Source: Musa acuminata AAA Group (Eukaryota > Streptophyta > Magnoliopsida > Zingiberales > Musaceae). From it: 64,000 nt of DNA. The translations under genes and the position numbers were made by a program. The notes beneath the pieces are model-generated. The model searched no databases. It was not told the DNA's origin and saw nothing but the letters and a program-made list of their open reading frames with translations. Of this stretch, positions 40,918 to 53,733 are shown one piece after another (the stretch's first letter is position 1; each line of letters opens with the position of its first letter). The stretch is from contig NC_088357.1 of assembly GCF_036884655.1 (NCBI RefSeq), forward strand, positions 4,517,001 through 4,581,000, given 5' to 3'.

Positions 40918-42840
40918 GCGACTTCATTATATCGGCCAGGGTGTTCGCATATAGATTCTTATGCGTACACTGTCTCGACGGTCGGACTAAACCGGAATCG
41001 GACTTGGCCTGGTCGAACCAGACCCGTCGATCAACGTAGTAATCAGGTCTGGACTTTGGCTCACCCATACTAATTATTATTATAATCAAACACAATATTT
41101 TGTTCTACAAGCTTCTTATATTTCCATTTGTTTTATACATGTAATGTATAGGTAAAAGGTATATGCTTGTAGAGAGATAGATGGCTTCATCTAAACAAGT
41201 TTTTGACCAAGTAGCATTTGGCTAGCTAGTCCTTTTTATTTTACTACTTAATATGATATGTCTATGCTTGTCAAAATAAATTTATATGAATTTAATTTTT
41301 TTTGTGTTCATAAAGTCAATTCCAAAGTAGACAATATTTTAATAATTAAAATATCATGTATAAAATTATTTCGAGTATGTTTTTTAGTGTATGTGTGGTC
41401 TTAGTACAATACAAATATAATTTTTTTAGAAAATAAAATTCAATATTATAAAAACAATAATCGCTTATACAATTTTTTATAAGTGAGTTTAGCTATTCTT
41501 TCTATAAAAAAAAGTATATTGGATATATTGTCTTTTAAAAATTTATCAGGTGTCTGATATGGACATTATTTTTTATTATCAATTAAAAGTTAATACTATT
41601 TGGTCATAAAAATGATATCATTAATAAGGAAAATATGTGTCATTAATAAGGTTTATTGGGCATAGGTCATCTATAGGCATGTGTCATATTTGAAGGAAGG
41701 TATGTTCCTCTCTCCTATGGTTTTCGATCGAATTAAGAGCTCGGTTGAGGATCACATCTTGTTCTAACATATGGAACTCTTCATACTTCGTAAAGCTTAG
41801 TCGATATTCTTAATTAATCAATTTCTAAGGAGGCCTCGTTCTCATTTCTTCTCCCTCACACGTTTTTGTCATACTCAATTTTTATCCGAATTTAAAGTAT
41901 TAAATATTCTTGCTAAGAGAGCTTTGGTTTATTCGTGGGGAGACTCTACATCTCATCCCTTGATATCCTAATTCTTCAACCTTTTTGAGAATTTTAAGTT
42001 TGCTCTTATTTAAGTTCAAATATTAGAACTCTTACTAGACTCATAAATATCTTTTGAATTATATATAATTTATTAATTTTATTAAACTTGATAGGGAATA
42101 TTCTGGTACTGTCTATGTGACAACGATCAAGGTTTTATAAGATGATACTGCATGACATGAAATAGTATAGGTTGACTTATATCACTTAAAGAATATGTAT
42201 CGATCGCTTTGAGTATTAACGGTCATTTAACGACCTGAGTATGGTTGACTCCCTATGAAATATATAAATATCGACCCTTCGGTCAGTACCGTAGGATTAG
42301 ACCTCAAACACAAAGAAATACTTTTGGATTTACCTCATACTAACTTAGGCTTCAGAGGGGTCGAGTTGAGAATCTCCCTCCTAACATTGATCTCTTGTAT
42401 AAGAAGACAATACTGAAGTAAGAATCCAAATCCCAGGGTTGATTCTAGAGACGTCGGTTCCAACCCGACCTTGCCCTTCCATCCCCGTTAATATGAAGTA
42501 CCGTGAAAAGTTGGAAGTATAATTAATTTTGATTTCATTACTCAAATGATTATTTAATCTAACATATCAAATGATTCACAGATGGACTAATCATTTGATT
42601 TGATATTCAGTTTTTGATTAAACATCTGATTGTTTGACATGATGGTCGATTCATCGATTAATCATTCATCTAAATTATTCATTTATTTGGATAAAATATT
42701 TGCTATATCTCGTAGCAAACACATTCAACACATAATTAGTTTCTCAATTTTATCAATAAAATAATATTAGATTATATATATAATAATATTTTTTATAAAT
42801 CCGATTTATGTTTGAATCCAAATTCGAAATTTCAAGAACA
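40918..42840. other. AT-rich intergenic region between divergent genes
   Basis: Separates the minus-strand eS8 gene from the plus-strand SCC4 gene. No gene was seen. Its right part contains an LTR-like remnant (separate entry). Confidence 0.6.
42080..42490 (+). mobile_element. Possible solo LTR or LTR remnant
   Basis: A TATA-like ATATATAAATATCGACC (about 42259) is followed by CAAACACAAAGAAATAC. Then TAACTTAGGCTTCAGAGGGG and TCGAGTTGAG recall the TAACTTGATCGTCGGAGGGG and TCGGGTCGAG of the LTR at 4108. The ends are not clear and no internal region was found, so this is tentative. Confidence 0.35.
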
Positions 42841-42849
42841 CGTTCAACG

Positions 42850-42985
42850 CACGTGTTATTGGGTCGGTATAGTTTCAGTCAACAATATGATTTAGTTGCA
42901 TGCTGCCGCCTTTGTTTTATTTCTTTTTCTCCTTGTTTTTGACTCCTTTCCGCTGCCCGATTGCCTTCCAAACCCTAACCCTAGC
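42850..42985 (+). promoter_or_regulatory. G-box and telo-box upstream of SCC4
   Basis: A CACGTG palindrome lies at 42850-42855. AAACCCTAACCCTAGC at 42970-42985 is a telo-box just before the ATG at 43009. Telo-boxes are frequent in genes of dividing cells. Function here is inferred from the motif only. Confidence 0.45.
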
Positions 42986-43008
42986 ATCGGCTCGTCGGAC
43001 CTCCGGTT

Positions 43009-46000
43009 ATGGAGGCGGTGGTGGAGGGCCTATGGTCGCTGGCGGAGGAGGCGGAACTCCGCCGCGATTACGGCGCAGCCGCCAAGTGCCTGGAGTCTCT
43101 CCTCCAGTGCGGAGCCTCTCTACTCCCCCTCGTGGAGATCCGCACCCGCCTCCGCCTCGCCCACCTCCTCCTGTCCCGTTCTCACAACCTCAACCACGCC
43201 AAGGCCCACCTCGAGCGCGCCCTCCTACTCCTCTCCTCCGCCCGCTCCGCAGCCCTCCACCTCAAGCTCAGCGCCCACTCCCTCCTCGCCCGCTGCTACC
43301 ACCTCATCGGCGCCATCCCTTCCCAGAAGCACATCCTCCTCCGTGCTCTCGACCTCCTCTCGTCCTCCGCTGCCGGCGGCTCCCTCCCTCCTGCTGCCAC
43401 CCTTCTTTGGTCTGCGAATTTTTATTCCCATCTCGCTTCTACCCTCGTCATCGACGGGGATCACCCTGGCGCTCTCTCCGCTCTCTCCTCTGGCTTTGGG
43501 GCAGCTGCGGAGCTCCGCAGCTCTGAGCTGCAGCTCTTCTTTGCAGCCTCTGCCCTCCACGTCCACCTCCTTCACTGGGAGGACCCACCGTCCGTCGAAG
43601 ACACTGTCCGCAAGTGTCTCGAGCTGTGGGAGTCCATTCCATTCGACCAGGTTCCACCTTCCTGCCATTTTCACCCTCAACATAGGCAATTTGTATAACC
43701 CTATTTTCATGATCTCACTAGTTCTATTGCTGCAGAGACAGCACTACATTGGATTGTTCTTCTATAACGAGTTGCTCCAAACCTTCTATTTGCTGAGGAT
43801 TTGTGACTATAAGGGTGCAGCTCAGCATGTTGAAAAATTGGATGCCGCCATGAAAAGCGAGCAGCAGAAGGTTCAGCATGTGAAAGAATTAATTGCAGAG
43901 CTGAATTCTGTGAACAGGAGCCTCTTCCAATCTAATTTACAGCGGAGAGATAGGTTGTCATTGTATGAGAAGCAGAGCCAGCTTCAGGAGCAGTTGAGAA
44001 TGGCTACTGGGGTGGACTCCACTAACAAGTTGTTGGATCTTGATGACAAGTTGCTATTGGCACCTCCACCAATGGATGGGGAGTGGCTTCCGAGAGGTGC
44101 TGTCTCTGCATTGGTGGATCTCATGGTTGTCATGTTGGGTCGCCCAAAGGGGGTATTTAAGGAGTGTGGAAGGCGGATACAGTCTGGACTGCAGTTAATT
44201 TATGGTAAATTTGTGTATGATAAGCCACATCTTGCTGTATTTCATTCAGTTTTTTTTTTGTGTTTTTGTGGTTAATTTTTATGATTGACATGGTTGAATA
44301 ACATAGTCATCTATCTGGTATTTGGTTCCATGAACCTGTCTTGCATTATCTTCCCTTAGTGGCCCAAAATACCTAATAACAAATAATTGCATTGTTACGG
44401 TTTTTACTCCAAGCATGTGATGCATGGAATGAAACTGAGTTGAGGGCAAAAAAAAAAGTAATATTTTTCTAGAAAGTATTCAAATCGTGTTAAATATAAT
44501 TTGTGTTAGATTCTTACATGAAGATCTCCTGACTTGTGTGCAGAGGAACTAGCGAAATTAGGTGTCGTCGATGGTAGGAGAGGTATGTAGTTTCTGCTCT
44601 CAGTGTTTTATCATGCTATATTATATTTTTCTTCAGCATTTTTTTGTTATTTGTACCTTGTATTATAGGGGTGAGGGGGTCGAGGTTGGGGGAACAAAAT
44701 TGTGTATATGTGCTTCTTCTTAATTACTATTTTTGGATTTTTGATAGGCCTGGGGTTGGGTTTGGATTGTGGTTAGGGTGCTTGGATACTCACATTCTCT
44801 ATGAAATATCTTGCATATTTGTATCATAATTATCTTGTCCAAATAATTTTGCTTTTTAGAAAGCATCCAATGTATAACTGTCTAAATCATCTATATTTGA
44901 TTACATTGCATGAGTGCAATGCTCCATGTGTTTTAATCATTGTTGGAATCTACAAAAGATCAAGTCAGGAATAAATGAGTATATGAAAATGTATGTAATG
45001 AAGAATTAATTTAATTGATTGCTGTATTATTTGATAATGACAACAAAGCTTGTGCAAAAATCAAATGAAAATAGTGGAAAAATCTCGACAGACTGGTCCA
45101 AGACGATGTCGGGAATATGAGAAAAATTTGGCAGAAGAGGAATTTTACCATTATTAGACTGGGCAATGCAATCTGGGTGGAAAACTTTTGACATATTGAA
45201 AGACAACACCATAAGGAATTATATATTGGATTTGAGTCTTTTGTCCAATTACCTATATAATTAATCGTACATTTATGTTCTGAGCATGGTTATGAGTTTC
45301 AGTCCACTCTTCCAGGGTCCCAGCATGGTATTGGCTCAGGGATCCATGAGATGCCATGCTGGGGAAGGATTTGCAGCGTACTCTTATGCATATTGTTGGC
45401 TGGCGTTACTTGAGACAGATCCTATTTCTAATGAGTTGGCAAAAAAATAGATTAGTTTACTTTAGATAAATTTAGTTCTTTGCATCTTTTGTCCAAATCG
45501 TTGCCTTTTTCAATTTTACTTATCATAAGAAGTGTTCATATGGTGCTTAGAGGTGGATTTGCAGCACTCAGCAATCTGGATGGCTGGGCTGTATCTGATG
45601 CTTCTAATGCAATTCCTGGAAAACAAAGTTGCAGTAGAACTTACTCGGTCGGAGTTTGTTGAAGCTCAAGAGGTAGATTCTCTTAACAACTGATGGCTCA
45701 ATGACTGAGTATATATTTTTGTTGTATTGTAGAATTCATTTCATTGACTTTGTTATGATTCCCTAGTAACATTTGCTCCGGTTGTTGATAAAGTTTGTGG
45801 TACCTTCTATGGGACTTACAAGACAAAGATTGAGTTTCATGATATGTGTGCCTCTTTTCTTGATGTTGCAATTCCAAAGATATAGTGACAACAAAATATA
45901 AATAAGTTATGCCTTTTAAAAATATAGAAAATTAATTCAGGAGTGGTTTCCTTCTGTTTTCGATCGTCTTAGCTCCCTGTCTTTGACTTGTTCCTTTCCA

Positions 46001-49000
46001 TCTAATCTTTCTTCTATGCATAAGTCATCAGCTTAAACATCGAATAATAGGTAAATATTCTTACATAATGTCTGAACTTCAATGTTTCAGGTAACTTGTG
46101 ATGCTTCATTAGTTTTTTTATTTAAATTGCACCAATAATTAGAGTTGAATAATTTGCATCGCTGTGAAATTTCTGTTTTGATTGTTTGAACAAGACTTGA
46201 ATTAAATTTTTATTTATTGATTGACATGTTGATTGAATATTTATTTGATACTCACTGTGAACACAAGGAATTCAGTTGTGTTTGTGAAACAGTTGTTTCT
46301 GAATCTTCTGAAAAATTGAATCTGACAGTATTATTATCCGATGTAAAAAAACACTTTGTAAGTTAATAATTTGTCAACAAGCATATCAATTCGGACAGAA
46401 TACTAGAAGAGTTGTGGCGTCTTAGTTTCTGCATGTATTACCGGGTTAGAGCAGAAACCATTAAAACTTATGAGGCTTGCTTATACCTTTGGGGTCATTA
46501 CATGTGATGCAGTTACATGATGCAGATTTTTTTGAAATGCACAAAGAACTTTGAATAAATCCTAAAACTAAGTTAGAATTCAATATCAACTTATGTAGTA
46601 AAGGAATAACTAAGGTTCAACATTGAAAAAAAAATCCGAATGAGAAAATCATCTCTAGCAAGTCTTTAATTATTGGCAAAAGAAAAAAAAGATCTACCAG
46701 CAATTCAAAAAATAAACCAACAACAACAATATGTTCAAATCAAAATTATTAGGAGACTGTAAATTTAGGCTAAGCCCTAAAGTAGTGGGTATGAATTCAT
46801 GAATTATTTGGTAATGTATGTACAAGTTCATGTCTCACCAGGAAAAGGCTCATGGCAGTCAAGCTGGATCTGCTAAAAATACTAAAAATAGGAGAAACTC
46901 AAGTGCAGATGAGCTGGTAAAGCTGTTCTCATATAGGCTCAAGAGTAAACTTCTCTTTCTTCCACCCTTAAGCTACTTTCCATCCTAGTGATATATGTAT
47001 GATGGAAATAATTGTGTCTATCTTATCTAAAAAATGGGAAACAAATACCCAAGTATCAGAAATCATTAAAATCACAAAAGTATCATACAAAAGAATCTAG
47101 CCTAATAATAAAATAAAACAAATAAAACATCAATGATGTGAATAACTCCTAAATCTAGGTGACCAAAGGCTATGAGCTTACATTAACATGAATCTTCTTC
47201 GCCATTGAACTTTGTTGAGGGCAATATACCTAATCAACTAAGGCCATCAAATATGTTTATGCTGTTTCTAACAAACTTAATGTCTTCTTATGGATCTAGG
47301 TGATCAAAGGCTATGAGCTTACATTAACTTGGATCTTCTTCACCATTGAACTTTGTTGAGGGCAATATATCTAATCAACTAAGTCTATCAAATATGTTTA
47401 TGCTGTTTCTAACAAACTTAATGCCTTATTCTATCTCTTCATGCATCATTAATAATAATTAATTCACCATATGAATTTGGTGCATCTATAAGTCTTATTT
47501 GAATATGTCCGCAAAACCTTCCAGTTTCCCCTCATTTTTCCCTTGGAATTATCCTGAATTGCACAAGAGTGTAAATGGACCTTCTCTAATATTCTCTACT
47601 AATCCCATTCCTCCATCTCAACGTCCTCATCAGAGAGACTAACTGTAGATTTCAAATAGATCAAGATTCTTGTAGTGAAGTGAATGCGGCTGATTTCTGA
47701 AATGAAATCTGTGGTTGCATGTATTAGATACCAATGATTAAAGCTGCAAGAGAATCCAAGTAACATAGTACTTTTCATTGTTTATTAGCTTCAGTGTCAC
47801 TGTGTTCTCTATCTCAACTTTTTTACCCTCTTCTCACAGGCATTAGTGCAAATGAAGGATTGGTTTGTTCGTTTCCCAACAATCTTGCAAGGATGTGAAA
47901 GCACTATTGAAATGCTTAGAGGGCAGTATGCTCACTCGGTTGGTTGCTTTCATGAGGCTGCTTTCCATTTTACTGAAGCTACAAAGGTCTCCGATCTCAT
48001 GTTACAGTGTTCTGCTCATCCATATTAATTTTTTACTCATGAAGAATGCTGAGCTGACATGACTACCATAATTTTGGTTTAACAGAAATTGTGTTTCTTT
48101 TTTTAGCTTACTGAAAGCAAATCTGTGCAATCTATGTGCCACGTTTATGCAGCTGTCTCCTATATCTGTATTGGAGATGCTGAATCATCTTCAAAGGTAA
48201 ATTCTTTGACCAGGAAGTTTAAGACTATTCTTGTATTTTTCTTTTCTTTGACCTTCTAGAATATTGTATGCAACTGAGTAGTTTTCTTCAATTTATGTAT
48301 AGGCCCTGGATTTGGTAGGGCCAGTTTTCAGAATCATGGATTCGTTTGTTGGAGTGCGGGAGAAAACATGTATCATCTTTGTTTATGGACTTTTGTTGAT
48401 GAGGCAACATAATCTACAAGAGGCACGGTATGAATGTTAAATTATTATTTACATAACATTATACTTAAGAAGAGTCTTGATTATCTCTAGTTGTTTTTAA
48501 CTTTTTGTAACTGTGTCGTCTATGTCTTTGCTTGAAGGCAACCATGTTCCTTCGATTTTGTTCCTATCAGTTCTTTCAGGAAGTCTTAATTCTTTTTCTC
48601 TATTTGTTGGAATTTCTTTGATTGTGTATGATGCTACTCTATCTATTGAAAGAGACAAAGAAGCATGTTAAATTAGGACAAAATAACTGAAACCATTTAT
48701 GTATCAGCCTGTTGCCCATGCTTTTATGCCATGTGATGTTTGATTGTTATCAGTCTTGACAAGGTTATTCAGTTCTGATGTATTTACATACCTGATACTG
48801 GACAAATCTGTCCTTCCTAAATTGCTTTTGCTTGTATACTTTTCATGTTTCTCTAGAATAACTTTTCATGACAAAGCAATCAATTCTTGAATGCATTTAT
48901 TTTTGTGAGACAAACTAATTCACATGATTGTTTTAGAGCAAAACTCATTTCATCCATGGCTCAATTAATATTTGAGAAGTGAATGCATTCATCATTCTCA

Positions 49001-51090
49001 GCTGTTTCATGGTATTATTGATTCTTTTATTTATTGATTTTTGAGATTGTCTTACTTCAGCTATGTCTCTAGCTTTATCTAGGTGTTACTGTTCTTTATA
49101 AAGTGTAAAATCATAGCACCTATTACAGGAAAGTTTGTAATATAAATAAGTCTGGTAGAGTATAATATGTTATACACAAATAATATTAATAAAAAAAATC
49201 TGAGACTCAAGTATAATATATTGCAGACGTAAAATCTGAGCTATTCATGTCAAAGTTCTTCATATCATTCCCAGAAAGCTGCAATACAATTAGGTCACCA
49301 GATTGTATTATGAAATTTGTGTTTTGTGGCTGTGTGATGGTGATAACCAGGTTATTGTTGCTTTCCTGTCCTCTAAGATCTCTTAGCAACTTGTAGTCTT
49401 GGCATATTATATATGTCAGTCATGCTTGTTTTTGCAAACATTTTCATGATTACCAGATCTTTTACCGTAGAAAGTGGTTCTCTGTCAAACATTTATTTTG
49501 CCACTTTGCAAAACACTTTTAAAAATATTTCTGTTTGTAGGTGGATATAATTGTTGAAACCCGGTTGTTTTTGTATTTTCGCATCTTCGAATGTAATGGT
49601 CTTCCTGCAACTCTTCACCTGGCTTTTCTTCCTTCTTATATGAGAAACTGCTTGTAGTGAAGATCAGCTTATAAGTGGGTAAATTGTGTATAACCTTTAT
49701 ATTTCAGAGAAAGTGATTTTTGAAAACTATATGTCTGTCGCTTATAATTTGTGCCTATTGTCCATTGTTACTAATGGAAATTGAAAACTCCTACTGTTCA
49801 GTTTTCAAGTAATCCCAGCTTATACATCTTTTATGCAGAATTCGCCTTGCCAGTGGCTTGAAAATAGCACACCAACAATTGGGCAATATTCAACTTGTTT
49901 CTCAGTACTTGACAATTCTAGGCACTTTGGCCCTTCAGTTACATGACACTGGACAAGCTAGGGAGATATTGAAGTCATCATTAACACTTGCAAAGACACT
50001 CTATGACGTTCCAACTCAGATTTGGGTGCTTTCTGTCTTAACAGGTACTTCGGTCGTACAGCGTGTCTATACTCTGCGTTTCTGCCTTACCAAGCCTTTT
50101 TTCCTAGATAAAATTGCATGGTCAGTTCTCATGGCATGCCAGAGAAACTATTAACATGCTGTGGCTGCGCATGAAACCCTGGAACTTCAGACGAACCTGT
50201 TATAGGAATGGATATTTGGTCTTTTTATAGTGTAGAACACCCTTAAGTAGGAATGACCCATATCAAAAGTGTAAAATTCATTGAGTTATGCTACTTTCAT
50301 ACAGCTTTATATCGAGAAATAGGCGAGAGAGGAAATGAAATGGAGAACTCAGAGTATGAAAGGAAAAAGGAAGATGACTTACAAAAGAGGCTATCTGAAG
50401 CTCATTCACGGATTCATCACCTGGAACTGGTATGCAAAAATAAAGTTATGCACTCATTTAAATTAATACTTTAAAGTCTTATATCATTTTGTCTACCAGA
50501 TATTAATATACTATATGTTTATATAATATGTACAATCAGTTCGGTTCTATTGCAAATCTTAAACAAGTGGTCAATTACCATTTGATAATCCCAGTTCACC
50601 TGGTCATTGGCTTGTAAGTTCCATTCTAGTTGGATTATAGAACTTTATGATTTCAGCTGATGAGAACTTTAGGTGGCCATTACTACTAATTTGGGTTTAT
50701 TATTTCGGGTCACTTTAATTAAGAATATAAATTATTGGTCCAATAGGCTGTCAGATTGTATATGAAACGATTCATAAATCTTCAAATATCTAGTGGTAGC
50801 TCAAGTCTTGAAGGCAAATTAAAATATCATTTTTAGCATATTCAAAAACGTTTTTAGCTTGCATGAATATTAATTTCAAGTTGGAGTCGAATACGATGCA
50901 GATTGAGAAGGTGATGGTCAAAGTTCAGCCACTGCATGAAGTTGCAATCCGAAAAGCAATTGCTGGTCCATCAGCAAAGGTTGACCTCGACATCCCTGAG
51001 TCTGTCGGTTTGCCGTTCCCCCAACCTGCTGCCTCTGCATCAAGGTTAGGCGAATTTGATTTAGTAAGACGTGGCAAAATGAAGATGTAG
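43009..51090 (+). CDS. SCC4: Cohesin loader subunit SCC4/MAU2
   Basis: TPR-rich partner of SCC2 in the complex that loads cohesin onto chromosomes. Exons 43009-43650, 43736-44204, 44544-44582, 45551-45672, 47840-47986, 48107-48196, 48303-48427, 49839-50044, 50305-50429 and 50902-51090 are in phase and give 717 residues, against about 726 in Arabidopsis. The whole chain is helical repeat: residues 1-214 come from the very GC-rich first exon. The later SAIWMAGLYLMLLMQFLENK, EMLRGQYAHSVGCFHEAAFH and QAREILKSSLTLAKTLYD segments are the conserved MAU2 core. Exon 3 is only 39 bases. The exon 3/4 join (DGRR/EVDLQHSAIW) is supported by phase and conservation. The C-terminal tail, Pro/Val-rich and ending RRGKMKM, is less conserved and its acceptor (50901) is the least certain. 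Intron 4 carries a recent tandem duplication. Confidence 0.94.
47150..47430. repeat. 141-base tandem duplication in SCC4 intron 4
   Basis: Two adjacent near-identical copies. CAAAGGCTATGAGCTTACAT follows GAC at 47161 and GAT at 47302, and TTCTAACAAACTTAATG ends both at about 47282 and 47423. Only a handful of substitutions separate them. Confidence 0.85.
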
Positions 51091-51763
51091 CTGCATCCTT
51101 GACAGGTAAAACTTGATATCGTGGGCAACAATACAAGATCATATGTTGCACGGTTTGATTCTGTGTTAATAGTGTCATAAAAAGGCCTTCAGGTTGTGTA
51201 CAAGTTTTTACTCATTGTGTCTATTGAAATGTGATGATTTTTTGTATAGTAAAATGGTCACGTAGTTTCACCATGTTGATAGCAATTTCAGGTCCAGGCG
51301 TTATGCTAAAGAACTTAAGCATTGACCTAAGGAAAGATTGCACTCTTGCTACCTGTGATCAGCATCGATAGAAAAAGCTGTTGACCGGCGACCAAGCACA
51401 TTCATCAATACGAGCAGTCGTTTCTGCTTTATCCAGCAAAACATATCGTCTAGTTGGTATCAATCAGCACGGAGAAAAACCAGCTTTCCCGAAACCATCT
51501 GGAATAAAGACAAGGCAAGCAGAGTGCTCATGGCAAACGTAAACAAGAGCTGAAGCCTTTGAAATAGAAAATAGGTATCAGGTACTGCAGAGACCATGCT
51601 GCGATGGTCTGCCTGTCCTCATTCCTGCAAAAGAAGAGCCTTGGTCTAAGAGAAGCTCTAACGACGACTGTGACGACGCCCGTCGCCCTTAACAACAGTC
51701 TTGAAGGGCACAAACCCAATAGAAGGGTATACCCAACGTTGGACTACTTTGCGACTGCCCAGT
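51091..51763. other. Convergent 3' flanks of SCC4 and the VOC gene
   Basis: Short spacer between two 3' ends; presumably the two 3' untranslated regions. No additional gene was seen. Confidence 0.55.
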
Positions 51764-52330
51764 TCAAGCCTCCGCCTCGGGGCACTTCTTGCCCACGGCC
51801 GCGATGGCCCAGACCACGCCGAACGGGTCCCTCACCTTCCCACAAACGCCACCCTCATACTCCGTCACCTCGCCAACGATCTCCGCTCCTGCGGTCACCG
51901 CCTTCTTCATGACCGCGTCCAAATCCTCCGCCTCCAGCCGCAACAAGATTCCACCACCACTCGCCACCGTGGAGCCGTCCTCCCCCCTGCCGTCAGCACC
52001 AAAACCGCATCGGTTTAAGAAAGGGAAAGAATGAGCTAATGAAACCCGTACATATGACGGAGCATGGGCCAGGAACCGTGGGACGAGGGAGGCTTACGCG
52101 TCGTCGAAGCGGTCGTTGACGAGCAGGAACGACGAGCCGATCTTGAGCTCGGCGGAGAGGATGAGGGGGAGCTCTTGCTCTGCCTTGCGCTTGGGATGCG
52201 CCACCCGCCGGAGCTCCTTCGCTCCGAATGCTGCCTTATAGAACTGCACTGCTACCTCCGCCTTCATCCCCGGCACAACCAGCTGCGGCTTGAACCCCAG
52301 CAACCCCGTCGTCGCAGTCTCATCGGCCAT
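51764..52330 (-). CDS. VOC superfamily (glyoxalase-fold) protein, At5g48480-like
   Basis: Exons 52098-52330 and 51764-51986 join within an Ala codon to give 151 residues, normal for this plant family. The N-terminal half (GFKPQLVVPGMKAEVAVQFY, then KAAFGAKELRR) and the C-terminal half (LRLEAEDLDAVMKKAVTAGA, then GKVRDPFGVVWAIA) form the paired beta-alpha-beta-beta-beta units of the vicinal-oxygen-chelate fold. The metal ligands of true glyoxalase I are not obvious, so the substrate is unknown. Relatives are annotated only as uncharacterised. The protein has no transit peptide and is probably cytosolic. The acceptor for exon 2 sits in a run of six G; phase fixes the choice used here. A telo-box-like AACCCTAACCCTAG lies at about 52348-52361 in the leader. 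Confidence 0.88.
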
Positions 52331-53733
52331 CGCCTGAAGAAGAAGTTAACCCTAACCCTAGGAGAGAACGAGATATGGAGAGAGCTGCCGCTGAGAAGAG
52401 GAAGCAGCGATACGAGAAGCGAGTTCCCTCTTCCGGTGAGGTGGGTATTTATAGAAGGTGAAGGCAGCGAAACCGTAGATATTCATATCGTTCTGCCCAT
52501 TCTGTGGGTAAAAATAACGAGCCGGCCATCCGCCGATTCCAATCGCTTCCTGCCGTGCTTTTTGTTACTTCCGAGGTATCCTCCTACCGTGTACCATAAA
52601 CGGTGGGCTTAGAAGCAGCATCATCCGATCGGGACCGTTCGTTGCATGCTGCTTGAGCGGACGAACGGACAAGATGGGCGGAAGTCGATGAAACGGAAAC
52701 CGACACGCGACGCGGATAAATTTTGGTACGGTAGCTTGAACTACATCAGCCCGGTGAGGGGTAATGATGCAGTTTACTCGAAATATTAGGGGTATTTGTT
52801 AAACTAGTCACGTAGACGGGATGACGACTCGTGGGATAGGGGATCCTCTGCAATTGTATTTATAAGCATACTCCTAGTACCAGTATCATAACCGTTCATC
52901 TACACCGACGTGGAAGATGAACGTACGATCAAAGGTTACGTGGTCCAGACGCCGGAGAGGATCGGAATGCAGTGTAGGCCCGGCGGCAAGCTCGGCATGG
53001 GCATGCCGGCTATAACTGCCCGTATGCCGCCGCTTACTCCTACGCTTGTTGGTGGACACCCACAACGTCGCCCGAGAGTAGTGCCGTGTGGGACCCCCTT
53101 TTGAGGCGGAACATGGGCGGCGTGGTGGCACTTACCGTTCTTTTCGTGGTTGCACTTTCTGAAGCGGGAGCAACTCGGTACCCTGTCTCTGCCAGCTGTA
53201 GGCCCCGCTATAGCAACCCTATTACGTAGTAAAACGTCGACGGCTTTCTTTTCGGGTCGAATCATGTGGACGGGAACGGAGGGTCAATCCCGTCCTAGGG
53301 GGCCCCACCAGGGAGTGGGTGACTTTGGCGTGGTGAGTAAAACCGCAAGAGAGAAAGATGATGCAGTGTACACGTGTCTGCGTTTTGATGTACAGTTGTG
53401 TTATTTATTGTAGTTTATTATTGATATTTATTTATGTTGTAAATGCGTGACAGGGATACATAAATAGTGGGATGTTGTTTGTGTATACTAAACAAAGGAG
53501 CTCTTTTTATTGCTTGCGAAGGCGATCAATCATCTCACCAACCTCAATGCACCGGTTCTCTCCTGATGGCTTCCCACGTGTCCTCTTCTGCCTCTCCCTT
53601 CTCCAATATGTAGCAATATTCTTTTCCCGCGCCCATTTCCAATCGATCGAGAACGAGTGGGAGCGACAGCGAGAGGGAGGAGAAATCAGGAGAGCGAGGC
53701 GAAGAGAGAGGGCGGTTGTGAGAGAGAGGGAGG
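52331..53733. other. Intergenic region between divergent VOC and HMCES genes
   Basis: Holds the two promoters. A GC-richer block at about 52880-53310 has open frames without ATG starts or known motifs. A perfect 9-base inverted repeat, CGTTCATCT at 52893-52901 and AGATGAACG at 52915-52923, lies just after a TATTTATAAG at about 52857. The stretch just before the HMCES start is GA-rich. Confidence 0.5.

Noticed and set aside
42896..44275. 459-codon plus-strand frame over SCC4 exon 1
   Set aside because: It reads exon 1 in the wrong frame and through intron 1. The SCC4 frame from 43009 with a spliced intron gives the conserved protein.
52936..53265. 109-codon minus-strand frame in the VOC-HMCES intergenic region
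   Set aside because: Composition follows local GC content; no recognisable domain, and the protein looks random.
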